From contig JAHNZQ020000227.1 of NCBI GenBank assembly GCA_019155205.2, forward strand, positions 1,749,083-1,813,082: a stretch of DNA of 64,000 bases, read 5' to 3'. Below, piece after piece: positions 12,401-24,566 of this stretch. Below the pieces are notes generated by a model. It was given only the letters and a program-made list of their open reading frames with translations, searched no databases and had not been told where the DNA came from. Positions within the stretch are counted from its first letter, which is position 1. Each line of letters opens with the position of its first letter. Source of the DNA: Gracilaria vermiculophylla. Taxonomy: Eukaryota; Rhodophyta; Florideophyceae; Gracilariales; Gracilariaceae. Both the position numbers and the translations under genes were made by a program.

Positions 12401-14639
12401 GAAATGCCCCATCTTTCTGTAACGCGAAATGGAACGGTTCAAGGGAGAATAACGGCTACCGCATGCATATTGCGCGTTTTTATGCGCTTTGGAGTTGTCC
12501 CATACTTTTGGAATGCACTGCAAACATCTAATTCGCTTCTCATAGTATTTATAAATGCCCTTCTGGAACAACGTCGACGCATACAGACTTACGTGAAGCA
12601 AAATAAAACTTTCTTTAAAAAATTCTCAGCCGTATGAAAAACAAGAACCAGCTGAGAATCAAACAACAATGGTAGCCAAGCGAAATGGGTTCCCAGCTAG
12701 AAATTATAATTGACAAAGGAGAAAAATTAGTAATTAATCGACAATGAAGATAAAACAAAATAATAACAAGATACATATATATACTTTGCACTGAAAGTGT
12801 GCGACTCAAGTAACACATGCGATAGATGGTTGATGGCACTTTCACCCTTATGTCTCAGCTTTTCTGATAGGACTGCATGATGGAGGTGACGTCAGTAGTG
12901 CATCTGCAGATAGTTGGCTTCAGGGAACTTTGGATGGCAAACGTAATATCTTATGTCCGTCTTCTGATACGAGTGATGGCGCGCCGCACGATGATGTTTT
13001 TGACCACCAAGTTGAACCTCAAGCTCGCACTGGCTATGAACATGGCCGTCACAGGAGCCGCATAGCTTTCGGATCATCATTTTTGGTCGTGGATGCATGC
13101 ATCACTCCTAGCGCTGGGTCCCCACGTGGAAGATGTGGCGCGACCGTCGTTTATTGAGACGGTTGGAAACGTATAATGGGCCTCGGTTTACTACTTTGCC
13201 CTCCGGCGCACTTTGATAGGACAATAAGTCGGGATCCCGCACAGTCGAGTACTTGCTCGAGGAAACCATAGACGCCAGCACTGTATAGAAGAAAACAATT
13301 ACTCATTAATTACATAAAGTACCGGAAGAGGTTGTAAGGAACATCAGCTACTCTGAAATTGTTGCCAAGCGGCCAGAGATTTAGAGAAACTTACGCTGTA
13401 TCAGGCGAAGCTGTTAGCAAGTACATGTGCTAAGAACCTCTACGTGTGAAAGGGACTCGCGAGGAAACATCATGTCGTATTCAATAAAGAACTATGACTA
13501 TACCTGCCGCACTCCAGATGGATTCGATGTAATCAAAAGACTTACGCAGTAGGGGCCAAAAACGGACCCGACACGCAAAGTTTGGAACGTTTTTCAGCAA
13601 CGCTGATCATAGCCGAAGAACGGGGACAAGATTGAAGCGGGTGATCTAGCCCCCCGATGATGATATATAAAAAGAAGATGAAAGATTATAAGGTATGACT
13701 GGAAAATAAATGGTTGAGGGGAAGTGGTCTGGCCGGAATTGAGCAGAAAGTGATCCATTTCGCCTTTTAAAGAGAACTTTGCTCTTAATTCTGGGGTGCT
13801 AGAGCACTGTCTTCGTTTTGTCAACTAAAATGAAAAATTTCTTTTCCGCAATTACACTCTGCCACATAAGCTGACTCCTGAATTCGAGGTCCTTAACATT
13901 ACAAAATCCGTGGACCCCTTGATTCGTTGGAGATATCTGGAAGTTTTAGTATACTACGACAGCATTTTAATATGTCAGGCACGAAAGATTTCAGGTTCCA
14001 CAGTATTCTATGAAGTTCTGTGTAAAATACCTTGATTCCTGTCGACAATGGCGAGATCTTCAACGTCTCATATCCGTTGTATCTTTTTTATCCTTTTATC
14101 CATCGATGTTATATGAATCCTTCGGGTAACTCGGATAACTTTTTTTTGCCAAGAGATTCCGTTCGTTATTTATCGCTCCAAACCGTTTGATGAACTCCTT
14201 CATCCTGCCTTCTTGGTATTTTAAGACTTTCTCTCTACTCAAGTGATATTGCGCTGTTTTCGTTCAACCGACTTGTTTACCGTCTTCGTCACACATCATG
14301 ACGACGCAAATACCGATCGCATGTCTTCCAGGCTATCCAGTAGCGGCATCAACTCATGGCAGCCACTCAAAACTCGCTGTTACAATTTTTTTTCGTGAGA
14401 GCTAAACCTCGAAAATACTGCTGCTGTCAGAGCACATATCCGCACAGGCGGTACACTATGCATGAAGCATCTTTACTGAATAAAAACGTGCGTGGAGATC
14501 TGTGGCGTCTGACAGTAGTTAATTAGCCTCAACGATACCAACCGGGGTTCACTTCACCCCTGACCTCTTCTTCATTCAAAACTGCGGCATCTCTTTACGA
14601 ATTCTCTGCCAGACCAATCGGTTCGCCAAAAAAACGGAA
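9437..14639. other. Repeat-rich DNA without recognised genes
   Basis: Both strands hold only short or low-information frames. Two sections look like decayed coding DNA: about 9848-11,304 on the minus strand (frames of 139, 106 and 148 codons, unrecognised), and 11,006-11,440 on the plus strand (144 codons, Lys/Ser-rich). 11,440-12,850 is AT-rich with homopolymer A/T runs. 12,850-14,640 shows nothing assignable. Confidence 0.4.
10575..10730. repeat. Degenerate 84-bp tandem duplication
   Basis: The segment beginning 'cattcattcgtccc' (about 10,579) recurs 84 bp later with 'ttcattcgtcct' and a matching downstream series (gcgac, gatcca, ctcgttta). The spacing is a multiple of three, so both strands keep frame across the repeat: in a plus frame it gives two related peptides (…FVPLGATTPIQLVY… and …FVLFSATNLIHLVY…). 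Which strand, if any, once coded is unknown. Confidence 0.6.
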
Positions 14640-15098
14640 TCACCATCCCAAACTTGGATCCCATACCAGAGTCAGAAAGAGTACTCCACGAAGTACCAGG
14701 CTAAGTAAAATCGCTCCTGTGCTTGGTTCAAGATGCAAAGTAATGGACAGTTCTGAGCGTATTCTAGGTTCTACTAGAGCTTTGGGGTCATTTGGATTAG
14801 CAAGGCGTTCCGATGGCACCCTCTTCCCCCTCCTACGCTCTTTGTTCAGCGGACTTCTTTGACGTCGTTTCGTTATGGTCTCTTCCCAATGAATATGGTA
14901 CCCATTGGGTTTCACAAACCATTTCCATTTCAAAAGCAATACGATTATGACCGCAAGGACTTCAATTTTAGGGTGTTCGCCTTCGAAGAGGACTGATTGC
15001 TGCAACAGATTGAGTTTCAAATTCAATAGATTTTTTAGCGACCAGCCGTGCAGGCACTCATGCTGTTGGGATAATCGACTTGCGAGCACTTTGCGCAT
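14640..15098 (-). CDS. Unrecognised open frame, 152 codons
   Basis: An uninterrupted minus-strand frame with a hydrophobic stretch around residues 50-62 (VLAVIIVLLLKW), followed by a very basic Arg/Lys-rich segment and a second hydrophobic stretch near the end. This could be a membrane-protein fragment, but no family is recognised, the start codon is not supported by context, and there is no neighbouring exon. Treat as a hypothetical or chance frame. Confidence 0.2.
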   Translation of the reverse strand: MRKVLASRLSQQHECLHGWSLKNLLNLKLNLLQQSVLFEGEHPKIEVLAVIIVLLLKWKWFVKPNGYHIHWEETITKRRQRSPLNKERRRGKRVPSERLANPNDPKALVEPRIRSELSITLHLEPSTGAILLSLVLRGVLFLTLVWDPSLGW

Positions 15099-15610
15099 CT
15101 ATCAAATCTTTAAATACCTATCGCTACATTTGTTGGCCAAGAGCTACTCACCCAGGACCCTGCGTTTGATGCAAGGATGCCCGCTACCATTTTCATCACG
15201 GTAATACCTCCAATGCACATATCCACTTTCGCATCGACCTCAGGATTCCAAACATGACTCCGTTACCCGACCAGTCCTGAAAGCGTATGAATTTGGCGCT
15301 TTAAGTTCGATTAATCCATCAATATTACAGATGATATGTTTTAACCGGTTCAGACACACTAACTAATTCATGGTTTGATAGCGGTGCGCAAAGGATACTG
15401 GCAATGAAAAAAAAGATGTGAAACTGACGGCCCAAAATATGCATAATGTAAGTCTGCAGTACAGCTGAGGTCTGTTTCAAAGAGAAAGGTGTTGTCAATC
15501 AACACAATTTAAATTACCAAAGTAGTTGAATGGTTCTGAAGTCTTTAATGTTTTTGATGTGCCTAATTCCCAGATATTTATCTGCTTTGATAGATACATT
15601 TGTTGGTACA

Positions 15611-15675
15611 CAGATGAGCCATATTCGCTATACTCTCTTGTGACACAGGGCGCACAGTTCACCATTTAAAATATC
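15611..15675 (-). repeat. Short interspersed repeat, copy 1 (tRNA-like A-box type)
   Basis: First of three same-orientation copies of a repeat of about 65-78 bp with the conserved core 'cacagggcgcacagttcacc'. In this copy the A-box region is mutated (ttaaaata in place of ttgaacta), and no B box follows. Confidence 0.75.
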
Positions 15676-16103
15676 AACAACATTTGCCCGATAAGTCTAC
15701 TTTCCGCGACCATTCGGCCAGTTTTTCTAGCCGTGTTTATAACGATGGCACATCTGCTAGCGTCTCAGACCGCAAAGGAAGATATCCTCCGGCCTTTCAA
15801 GTTCCAAGGAGACTCCAGATCTAAATATCTTTGGGGTTTAGTTCTTTTCACGTGTCTCGTGTGTACTGCAAATGTTATGTTATAGTCCTCGAAGCGCTTG
15901 GCGTGGCCATTGTGGAAACTGATACTCCGTATACGGCTACTTAGCTCAACATTTTGTCGTATAATAACCTCAACGATGAGAATAAAAGGGGTCCAGAATA
16001 GGGATTTTGGAATTAAAAAACCTAATCGCTACGGTTTCTCAATTTGCGGACTCTAAGTAGTGGACAACGAAAATATTCTGATCTTTGGAATGGATAACCA
16101 TGC

Positions 16104-16180
16104 GTGTTAGGAAAACAGATGAGCTATTTGCGCTACACTCTCTTGTGACACAGGGCGCACAGTTCACCATTTGAACTATC
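16104..16180 (-). repeat. Short interspersed repeat, copy 2, A box intact
   Basis: Second copy. On the minus strand 16,178-16,167 reads TAGTTCAAATGG, matching the Pol III A-box consensus TRGYNNARNNGG, and begins a stem-forming GTTC…GAAC like a tRNA D-arm. No B box is seen at the expected distance. Confidence 0.75.
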
Positions 16181-16273
16181 GACACGCCCCCTCGCGCTGT
16201 ACTTTCTTACAGAACAAGACCTCAAGCTTACAGTAACCACTTTTGACCACTGCTGTACACATGTACAATTTCT

Positions 16274-16410
16274 CAGGCTCAGGTCACTTCTGGGAATTGA
16301 ACCTAGGGTCCTAGCGTTTAGCTGGGCCCATAACCTGTTAGAAAAGCAGATGAGCTATTTGCGCTATACTCTCTTGTGTCACAGGGCGCACAGTTCACCA
16401 CTTGAACTAT
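16274..16410 (-). repeat. SINE-like tRNA-derived repeat, copy 3, A and B boxes
   Basis: On the minus strand, 16,409-16,398 reads TAGTTCAAGTGG (perfect A box) and 16,303-16,293 reads GGTTCAATTCC (perfect B box, GGTTCRANNCC). The D-arm pairs GTTC with GAAC, and the T-arm pairs except for one position. The boxes are about 95 bp apart, longer than in an intronless tRNA, and I cannot fold a proper acceptor stem. A tRNA-derived SINE is therefore favoured over a functional tRNA gene; an intron-containing tRNA is the alternative. Confidence 0.5.
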
Positions 16411-17799
16411 CAACAATGGGCACGAGTCCGGATCCATGTGGTAAAAAGCATCAGAACAAAAGCCATTGCATAGCCAACCTGGTTATTTCTGATAAGATTC
16501 TACACATAGCTAGTTCTGTGAAAAATAAATGGAAATTCTTAGAGTAGATTGAAAGAATATTTCAAAAAAACATATGGACAAACTTTTTTTTTTCTGGAAA
16601 ACGACACCAAAGGTTATTGCATCAAAACAAAAATTTGAAAACCCCCGGCGGTTTCTAAACTCAGTGGCGAGCCAACTTGAGTACCAGAAACCATGGTGTG
16701 GTATAATCGTTTAGCAGTGAAGGATTTTTGTTTTCAACGGTTCGTAACATAGCGAAGAAGAAAAAAATTGAAACGCTCCAAAAGAGAACATGAGAAAATT
16801 TGCTCATTTAAGCGGTGTGGATGCGTTTAATAATTTAGTTTTTGCTCATAGGTGGCCTCCAATTAAAATATGTGGCAGTGATGACCAGAGCGTGGTACAG
16901 CAAGCGCAGTTCATGTCCACTTTATTTTCAATTTATAAATACCCAAAGGTGCTTGAAATCAGCAACAAACTTTTTACCAAATTGAGCGCTTGAAATAAGC
17001 GTCAGCATGATGGTTGTAGAAACTGCTGGCGAAAGTGCGTTCCGGTTACCATTATTGCATGGTTTTGAAGAGGCAAGAGATTTTTTAAATGAAGCCCGTA
17101 TGAAGACTACTTTCTCCCGAAGCGAATCTTGAGTGCTTTTCTTCCGCCAAAGCATTCATCAATGTTATTTAACTCGTTCCGCAGTGCAGCAGATCAGCCC
17201 TGTTGCGGCATTTCATGAGCACGTCTTATTGCTGTGGGTTTCCCCAGAAACCCAATAGGGTCTTCCGTTGAGCCGGATTAAGGATCACGAAATGATAGCA
17301 AAGCAGGTATGCGGGGGTACTGAATGCGATCAAAATCATAACCTTAGTATTTTCTCGAATTAGTTTTTTCGGCACAAACGACCGTGTCGTTTCTACTCTT
17401 CATATTGTTTTCTAAAACTTTTTGTAAAATGTTTTTCTTTCTTTTGCACTTTTTTCGAATGCTTTGGCTACTGGTTAGATACCACGTCATTTTCCAGATG
17501 ATTTACCAAATCATCTTAGAAATCCGTTGAGGCTGCATGTACGGTCTTTTCGTAACCGTAACTCTTTATCACTGAACTAGGTACATAAACATATGTCATA
17601 CCCTGAACAGTATGAAAAAGCAAATGACGTCTTTAACGCAACTCTCAATCTAAAACCTCTACCTCCTGCGTTTTCTTTTCGTAACAGGGCTCAGCAATAA
17701 AATCTGAGTGGAATATCCAAGATTTATTCTTCGCTGCTTGAATACCTTGCATTTTAACAATCCCGAACATTAATGTCGGGTGAATCTATGAAAAGTGTC
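16411..17799. other. No recognised gene
   Basis: AT-leaning DNA with homopolymer runs and short frames on both strands, none assignable. It separates the SINE-like cluster from the first copia remnant. Confidence 0.4.
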
Positions 17800-19720
17800 T
17801 CACTGAATAGGTCAAACTGGATTACATGGAGAAACCTGATGCTCATTTTGTTCAAGCGCCAAGATACCCAACAGCATAAAAATGAAGATGGTGATGTTCC
17901 AGCGGAAGAAGATCAGGACTAAGCAAAAGTGACGTTTTTGATGAAAAAAATTATTTCTCCCGAAGTTTACTATCTCGTCAGAAACGTATCACATCCCATT
18001 GAAGAAAACTGCTCTGCATCGTCATTGTGGATCTATAAGCAAGAGGAACATTCAAACTTGGAAAAGAACTCTGAGAGAAGTCACTATTGAATCTTGCTTG
18101 TATGACATCACAACCTACTTACAAAACAAAGCAGATGCTATTGATGCCTTGATTGATCTTGGTGTTACCCTCGATGACAACAATATGTCTGTTCTACATC
18201 TTGATGGCTTGCAGCATGATTTTCGACTTACCGACTTTGGTTTTACCACTCTATGTAAGAAAATTCATGCTACCGTTGCTTGATTGCTGATATTCAAGTC
18301 TGCGTTAACATTCCATCTTTCCATATAAGGTATGGAAAACGAAACAAACCTTTCGAAATTTTTTATCATTTAATGGACTGAAGAAGAAACGCATCTCGTA
18401 TCACTGTGACTTTTGCGATAAACTTGGGAATGTTGCTGACTACTGCAACACCAACCCTGAGTCAAACAAGAATCAGGGGCCTAAAAACACTACTACAGCT
18501 AACATTCAGTCTAATGATTCTGCCGGTGCAAGCTCGAAGATACGAAAGTTTCGCAAGCCAGTGGTTCTGGACTCAATAGCACATAACCACTTCTTTTGCC
18601 ATCCAGATATATTTTTAAAAAAGGTTTGACTACACTATATCTTCCTTTAGTTCACTTCTGGAATTCTCTTAATAACGGGAGTTGGAAGTGTTTGTTTTGA
18701 AACGACATAAACGTTGTTTACTATCGACAAAGTTTTCTTTGCTCCGAACTTGGGTATGAATCTTGTTTCTTTGATTAAGTTGGAAAAAAAAGATGTTCGA
18801 TGGGTCATTGAAAACAACATGCGCGTCTTGAAAATTGGATCAAGAACTATTTGTCAGATAGCTGTGACATCCCATCTGATCGTGATGAAACGTGTACCAA
18901 ATTAGTCTGCAATTACACAGAAAGCGTTACATAACTCTGAACGAGAGTTTCAAGATATCCCTTCCGCCTAAGCGCATCTGTCTTGTGAAAAATTTAAGCA
19001 TCTGAAATTGCGTACCGATATGGGAACGAACTACCCGTGTGACGTATGCACCGCAACAAAAATCTACTCGAATCGTACCTCAAAGGAAATTTTAGAACCT
19101 GCCTCTTCATCTCTATGAGCTGCTCCATTCTGACATACATGAAATGCCAATTAGGTCTGTTGGTGGATTCAATAATTTTTTTTGTTTATCAATGATCCTT
19201 CAAGGTGCAGTCACCTAGTACATCTTGGAAAGGAGTCAGATATTTACAGAGAGGTTTCCGTTTTACGTGAAGATTGATCGCTTGCATTTTCATTAATTCG
19301 CTCCGATCAGGGATCTGAGTATCTAAGTAAAACATGTAAAGCCTTATGGATTATGAACGAAATTCGTCAGGAATTTAGGTCAGTTATTACTCCAGGAGAT
19401 ATGGGATATGCAGAAGAATTGAAGTGGTCATTACTGGAGAGAGGTCGACCAATGCTTACGCAGTCAACTCTGCCCCTGACATTTCCGTCATTTGCCTTTT
19501 TGTAAGCAGTGCTTTCTGTACAGCAGGTTATCTCACTCTTTTATATCTTCGACGCGAATATCATTCAGCTTGTGACACTATCCTTCCAAAATCTAACAGA
19601 AGGCAGATATTGTTTTTATCAAGATTTCTTGAAGCCATAGCAATGACCTCATCACGGCTAAAAAGCTGCCTGTGAGTGTTTTATCTCGCTTATGATAGAC
19701 TATTCCTATCGATCGAAAAA
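17800..19720 (+). pseudogene. Decayed Ty1/copia element (copy A)
   Basis: Highly mutated gag-pol of a copia retrotransposon. Near 17,810 the gag N-terminal motif 'LNRSNWITWRNLM' is readable; 18,000-18,283 reads 94 codons of gag. At about 18,390-18,450 is a degenerate zinc knuckle (C-x2-C-x4-N-x4-C, with His replaced by Asn). At 18,714-18,905 'FAPNLGMNLVSL' is typical of the protease to pre-integrase region. From about 18,960 an integrase core is recognisable only in pieces ('CDVCTATK', 'LLHSDIH'), with many stops. No reverse transcriptase is seen before the next element's LTR at 19,887. Clearly dead, and different in sequence from copy B. Confidence 0.75.
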
Positions 19721-19886
19721 AATGTTTTTGTAGTTGAGTTTATTTGGGTTCGACCAGACACATGCCGGTCGTTTTAGCACGTTGGGCCTCTGGAGTCTCA
19801 TAAATGAATTTTGGTTTGCCACTCCTTCTTGCCGTATGATGCGCATTCAGAAGGGCTACAACGCGGTAGCAGTCCGAAGTTCTCAG

Positions 19887-20100
19887 TGACTTTGAACATT
19901 TGAACTACTGTTCATACTTGTATTTGTATTGTTAACGTGATACTGCTTGAATTTATATTATTGTATCTGTTTACGTGGGCATATCAGTGGCATATGCTCC
20001 CGTAAGTCTTAATCTCTAAAAAGGAGGACTGTTGTTCTTCAACGTTCTGAACAACAGTCTTCAACTCCAACGTCTTGTTTTCACCTCAACTGCCTCTCCA
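19887..20100 (+). repeat. 5' LTR of copia copy B
   Basis: 214-bp direct repeat beginning TG and ending CA. It contains an 11-bp perfect inverted repeat (20,027-20,037 with 20,049-20,059, 11-nt loop). A possible TATA-like AT-rich stretch lies around 19,951-19,960. Confidence 0.85.
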
Positions 20101-20209
20101 AGAGTTTATGGGCCTAGCCCCCGCAAGCCTGCCTCATTTGCATTCTGTCTTATCTTCCTTGTATTCCTTCAAACACATCTTCCTACCTGCTGCTCAAACT
20201 CTGTGTAAT

Positions 20210-21590
20210 AATGGAGTCTGAGAACTGGAAGATTCGAATTCAACCGTTTGATGAAAAGCAGGACTACAAACTTTAGAGAATCAGAATTGATGTCGCCTGC
20301 TATGGCAAGGGTATTGGAGAAGTTCTCAGTCAAGGTCAAAATCCCTTCAAAGATGAAGGAAAGAAAGCCGAATGGGAGTTCAGCAAGAGGAAAGGTAGTG
20401 GATTAATTTTCTCCGCACTTTCGGATGAAGCTCTCCATGTCATACAAAGTGACATTGAAAATCCTTACAAGATATTGAAACGACTGGATTTTGGTTTAAC
20501 ATCAAAATCAACAGCTTCTTGCAATGTGAAGATTTGCGAGCTAGTCAACCTCAAATATTCTGATATCAAACAGAATATGGGACGCTATATCGACAAAATG
20601 GCTGGCGTCATAGAACAACTTGATGCAATGGAGGCAAACTTGCCAGATGAACTTTCCATTGCCCTTTTAGTCTCCTCCGTCAGTGCAGAAGAACTAAACC
20701 CTGTGTGTGCGGCTATCAAAACAATGTCTGCAGATAATATCACATGGGAAAGTGTATCGGCCGGGCTCCTCGACGAAGCTCGAACTCTTGACTCACACAC
20801 TTCATAAAGAGCTTTGGCCGCAAGACCAAAATGTGTAATCTGCGGAAACGACAACCACACAACCAACAGATGTTGCTTAAACCCTCGTAATCCTAAAATC
20901 ACAGTCAGACTTTCTGAGGAACCCAGAAAGAATCTTGGTAATGACATTGGAGGCAATCTAAGCGTGCCGAATGGCAACTATACTCAATCGAAACCAAGTC
21001 GGACCAACAACCGTGCTGCGGTTCTCAGACATCGCGCAATGGCTACTCGGACTGGAAACGAGCATGCTTTAGTGCTCGGTTCTGGCTCAACAGTTCACCT
21101 TACCTCATCATCGAGGCATCTATCACAGAGAAGTGAATGTAATGTACCGATCGCACTCGGTGATAACTCAGAAATCACTGCTACTGAGCAAGGTGTAATT
21201 CCCGTAAGTTGGTCTCATGGTGGATGGAACACTGCCGTCAGCCTGAGCAACATGCAGGTGTCCCCATACATCGCAATTAACCTTTTGTACATCCCAGCAT
21301 TGACTGCAAAACAATTTTCTTTTCTCTTCTTACCGGACGCAGCCCACATCATCGACCTCACCGATAATCTGAGAATCATTGGCAGTGCCCCGCAAAATTC
21401 TGATGAACTGTACTACATCCCAGTGGATAGTTCTTCTAACTCTACAAGATATCAATACCGATCTTTCACATCAGGCTGCTGCCATAATGGCAAGAATTCC
21501 CAATATTCTCAGCGAAAATAGACAGTCAGACACATCGTCGGTTACACACTCCGCACCTGATGAAGACATAGAGGAACTAAATGTTTCCAA
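20210..21590 (+). pseudogene. gag-pr: copia copy B gag and protease
   Basis: Begins at ATG 20,210 with a 'MESENWKI' gag start and meets an in-frame stop near 20,273. The frame then continues 20,475-20,807 and 20,814-21,521. The zinc knuckle CVICGNDNHTTNRC (C-x2-C-x4-H-x4-C) is intact near 20,830-20,875. The protease active-site motif, normally DSGS or DTGS in this family, reads GSGS near 21,080: the catalytic Asp is lost. A frame change to the integrase frame occurs around 21,500-21,600. Gag binds RNA and forms particles; the protease would have processed the polyprotein. Inactive. Confidence 0.85.
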
Positions 21591-21603
21591 TTAAGAAATA
21601 TCT

Positions 21604-23094
21604 TTGTGGCATGATCGCTGCGGCCGCATTGCAACTAGAACTGATGTACAGAAGCTCCTACAGAACGAGCTTTTATCTGTGTCACATCAGCGACATATGG
21701 ATTGCGTCCCTTGCACCTGTGAAAAATTCCATCGTAGCTTTCATGGTTCTCTTACATCTGTATCTCGGCCTGGCCACCTCCACACAGATATCACATTCGT
21801 TGGGAACGAATCTGAACTTGGTCATGCCTACTCCATGGTCATCGTCGATGAATTCACGCGCTATCTATTTGCGGCCCCACTCGTTCGCAAAAGCGATGCG
21901 TCTGATATCATCCTTGAGTACGTGAACTGGTTCGAACGTCAGACGATTCACATAGTATATCACCTTCACTCGGATTGAGGATCTGAGTTTTTCGAAGCAC
22001 AAAAAATACTGAAACAACTTGGTGTCGAGTTGACAAAAACTACAGCACATACACCTTCCTCGAATGGCCTGGCAGAGAGAAACATTGGACTTCCCATGGG
22101 ACCTGTCCGTGCTTGTTTGGATCAAGCTCATCTTCCTCTAAGCTACTGGACAGATGCTCTGCGCCATGTTATCTTTTGCAGAAACGTCAATTACCATCAC
22201 ACTACAGGTTGCATTCCATTCATCGAACTATTGAACGACCGTCCTCGTGATGTGAAGCATCTACGCACTTTTGGATGTCGCTCCCTTTTTGAGCCCAGTC
22301 CAGTCACCCACAAGAAACTGGAACCTCGCCTTATCGAAGGAATCAACCTTGGGCAAATCCGCGGTGGTATGTACAAAATTCTCACCAGCATGGGCACAAT
22401 TGTGACCAAACACGTGCGCTTTATCGGAAATGAGTTCCCAGGTCTCTCGGGAATTAACGGCATCGTCCTGGCCCCTAGCCCGACCACTTTTAGTTGTGCG
22501 CCCGGTACTGCTGCAACTTCGTACGATTTCAGTGATGACGATGACGATGACGTCCCTACAGGCACTGACTCTGGTCTTCTGCCCACAGGATCCCAAGCAG
22601 GTGAAGTAAGCCTAGATCTCATCAGATCACCTTCACCATCGAGTGAAAGTAGTACGGGACTTACCCACTATCCTGCAAAATCGTCTACCTACGACCCAGA
22701 AATGGGGGGATATGCTTCTGATTTTGAAACGGAACTGGCGAACATAGCTCCCACTCTCCCAGACGCCATCAGTACATCCGACGACCCAACGCGAAGTCAG
22801 GCTCTCTCCTCTCCTGAGGCTAGCCATTGGATGGATGCTATCCGTACTGAATTCAATACCATCTGCATTCTTGGTACTTATGGAGATGCAACGCTTCATC
22901 ATGGTGAACCAATCCCATCTGGATTCATTTTTCGCCTCAAACGAGATCACAGTGGCAAGCCGCTACGCTTCAAAGCGAGGCTAGTGGCACGAGGAAACTT
23001 CCAATCAACCTCCGACATCGATATCCTGTATGCCCCAGTGCTAAACTTTGAGACATTTCACATCATGATTGTTTTCTCTGCTGCCTTGAAATAG
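21604..23094 (+). pseudogene. pol: copia copy B integrase and start of reverse transcriptase
   Basis: One frame interrupted by a TGA at 21,979-21,981. It begins with a GAG-pre-integrase module ('LWHDRCGR…CVPC'), then an integrase core with 'HLHTDITF' (first Asp), 'HLHSD' just before the stop (second Asp), and 'TPSSNGLAERN' (catalytic Glu region). An Asp-rich linker around 22,540 leads into the copia RT start near 22,800 ('SPEASHWMDAI', 'FKARLVARG'). The frame ends at TAG 23,095. Confidence 0.9.
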
Positions 23095-23106
23095 GACCGT
23101 CAACAT

Positions 23107-24354
23107 GTGGACGTAAAAAGTGCTTTCCTTCACGCCACTATGCCTGCCAATCGTCCAGTTTGGATCAAACTCCCAACAATCAAGGATATCTCTGAAGCCA
23201 ATGGTTGTATCGTGAAGCTTGTGAAATCCCTATATGGAACTCGTGAAGCCCCACGACTTTGGTTCGAAAATATCTCTAACTATCTTTGTTCCATTGGATT
23301 CAGAGAGCTTCAATCCGCCCCTTGTATCTTTCTACATGGCACAGGTTCGGCAACAGTGATTGTTCTGGCTTACGTTGATGATCTAAGCATCTTTGATCCT
23401 CCTAACTTAGCATCATGGGTTAAAACGAAACTGTGTGACCAATACGACATATCGGATCTTGGAAGAACCGATCTGTAACTTGGTGTTTTCATTGAGGAAT
23501 CTTCGGACAGTATCATACTTCATCAACGTCCACTTATTAAGAAAATCATTGAAACCTGTCGCCTAACCTCAGCTCTTCTCTTGTCCACACCTCTACCTCA
23601 GACACACTGCCTTTATGATCCTGTGGTCTCTCCCACTGAAGAAGAACGCTTTGCTACGATGAATGTACCCTATAAAGAAGTTTTGGGATCCCTATTGTTT
23701 CTTTCAACTCGAACACGTCCAGACTTATCCACAACTGTCTCTATGCTAGGAAAATTTGGTGCTAATTTTCTTCCGCAGCATTGGATCTGTATGAAGAAAG
23801 TGGTTCGATACTTAATTGCTACAAGATCCTACGGGTTACAGATTCCTCTCGTAGTCTCCACGAACGTCTGTTCTTGGTCAGATGCTGATTGGGGCCGAGA
23901 TCTCGAGAAGCGTCGCTCTAAGGGGGGGTTTGTCATCACCATTAGTTGTATTCCTGTTATTTGGAGTTCGAAGCTTCAAAAATCAACGGCTCTCTCCAAA
24001 ACAGAAGCAGAATTTTAAGCGCTTTCGGAATGTATTACGCGAGTCTGTTGGGTGAAAAACATTTTTACTGAGCTTGAATTTCCATTGCAGGTACCGATTC
24101 CACTGTTTCAGGACAATATGGGCACTCTCTAATGAACAAAAACCGACTTTGAAATGAGAAAAGTGAAGCACATTGAACTTAGGTATCATCATGTTTTGGA
24201 TGCAGTAAATCAAGAATTTATCAAAATCAATCGCGTTTCTTCTACAAACAACAGAGCAGATATGTTTCCAAAGTCTCTGATCGGTGAGACTTTTGACTCA
24301 CATCGCAAGGCTCTACATGTTTCTCCCTCACCGGTCGTGGGGGGACCTCAGTGA
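23107..24354 (+). pseudogene. pol: copia copy B reverse transcriptase palm and RNase H
   Basis: Continues the RT after the stop at 23,095: 'DVKSAFLHATM' carries the first palm Asp and 'AYVDDLSIF' the intact YVDD catalytic pair. Stops at 23,479 and 24,019 interrupt the frame without shifting it. RNase H follows: 'SWSDADWGRD' has the first catalytic Asp, 'SKTEAEF' the Glu. 24,154-24,354 reads the C-terminal 'HIELRYHHV' and 'NRADMFPKSL' blocks, standard for copia. Only nonsense mutations, no frame loss, in this part. Confidence 0.9.
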
Positions 24355-24566
24355 CTTTGAACATTTGAACTACTTTTCATATTTGTATATGTATTGTTAA
24401 CGTGATACTGCTTGAATTAATATTATTGTATCTGTTTACGTGGGCATATTAGTGTCATATGCTCCCGTAAATGTTAATCTCTATAAAGGAGGGCTGGTGT
24501 TCTTCAATGTTCTGAACAACAGTCCTCAATTCCGATCGTATTGTTTTCACCTCAACTGCCTCTCCA
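24352..24566 (+). repeat. 3' LTR of copia copy B
   Basis: 215-bp direct repeat of the 5' LTR, TG…CA, preceded by a G-rich polypurine tract. The stem-loop arm is mutated here (ggctggtgttc versus gactgttgttc). Confidence 0.85.

Larger units (their letters stand above)
19887..24566 (+). mobile_element. Ty1/copia retrotransposon, nearly full length (copy B)
   Basis: Two similar LTRs (19,887-20,100 and 24,352-24,566) bracket gag, protease, integrase, reverse transcriptase and RNase H in copia order. The LTRs differ at roughly 8-10% of positions by eye, which with several in-frame stops indicates an old, inactive insertion. A purine-rich tract (gtggggggacc) sits immediately 5' of the 3' LTR as a polypurine primer should. 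A 5-bp target duplication is not evident: flanks read 'ctcag' and 'agaaa'. The element abuts the decayed copia copy A. Confidence 0.9.

Noticed and set aside
16274..16410. Functional tRNA gene
   Set aside because: A and B boxes are present, but no acceptor stem pairs and spacing is too long; kept as a SINE-like repeat.
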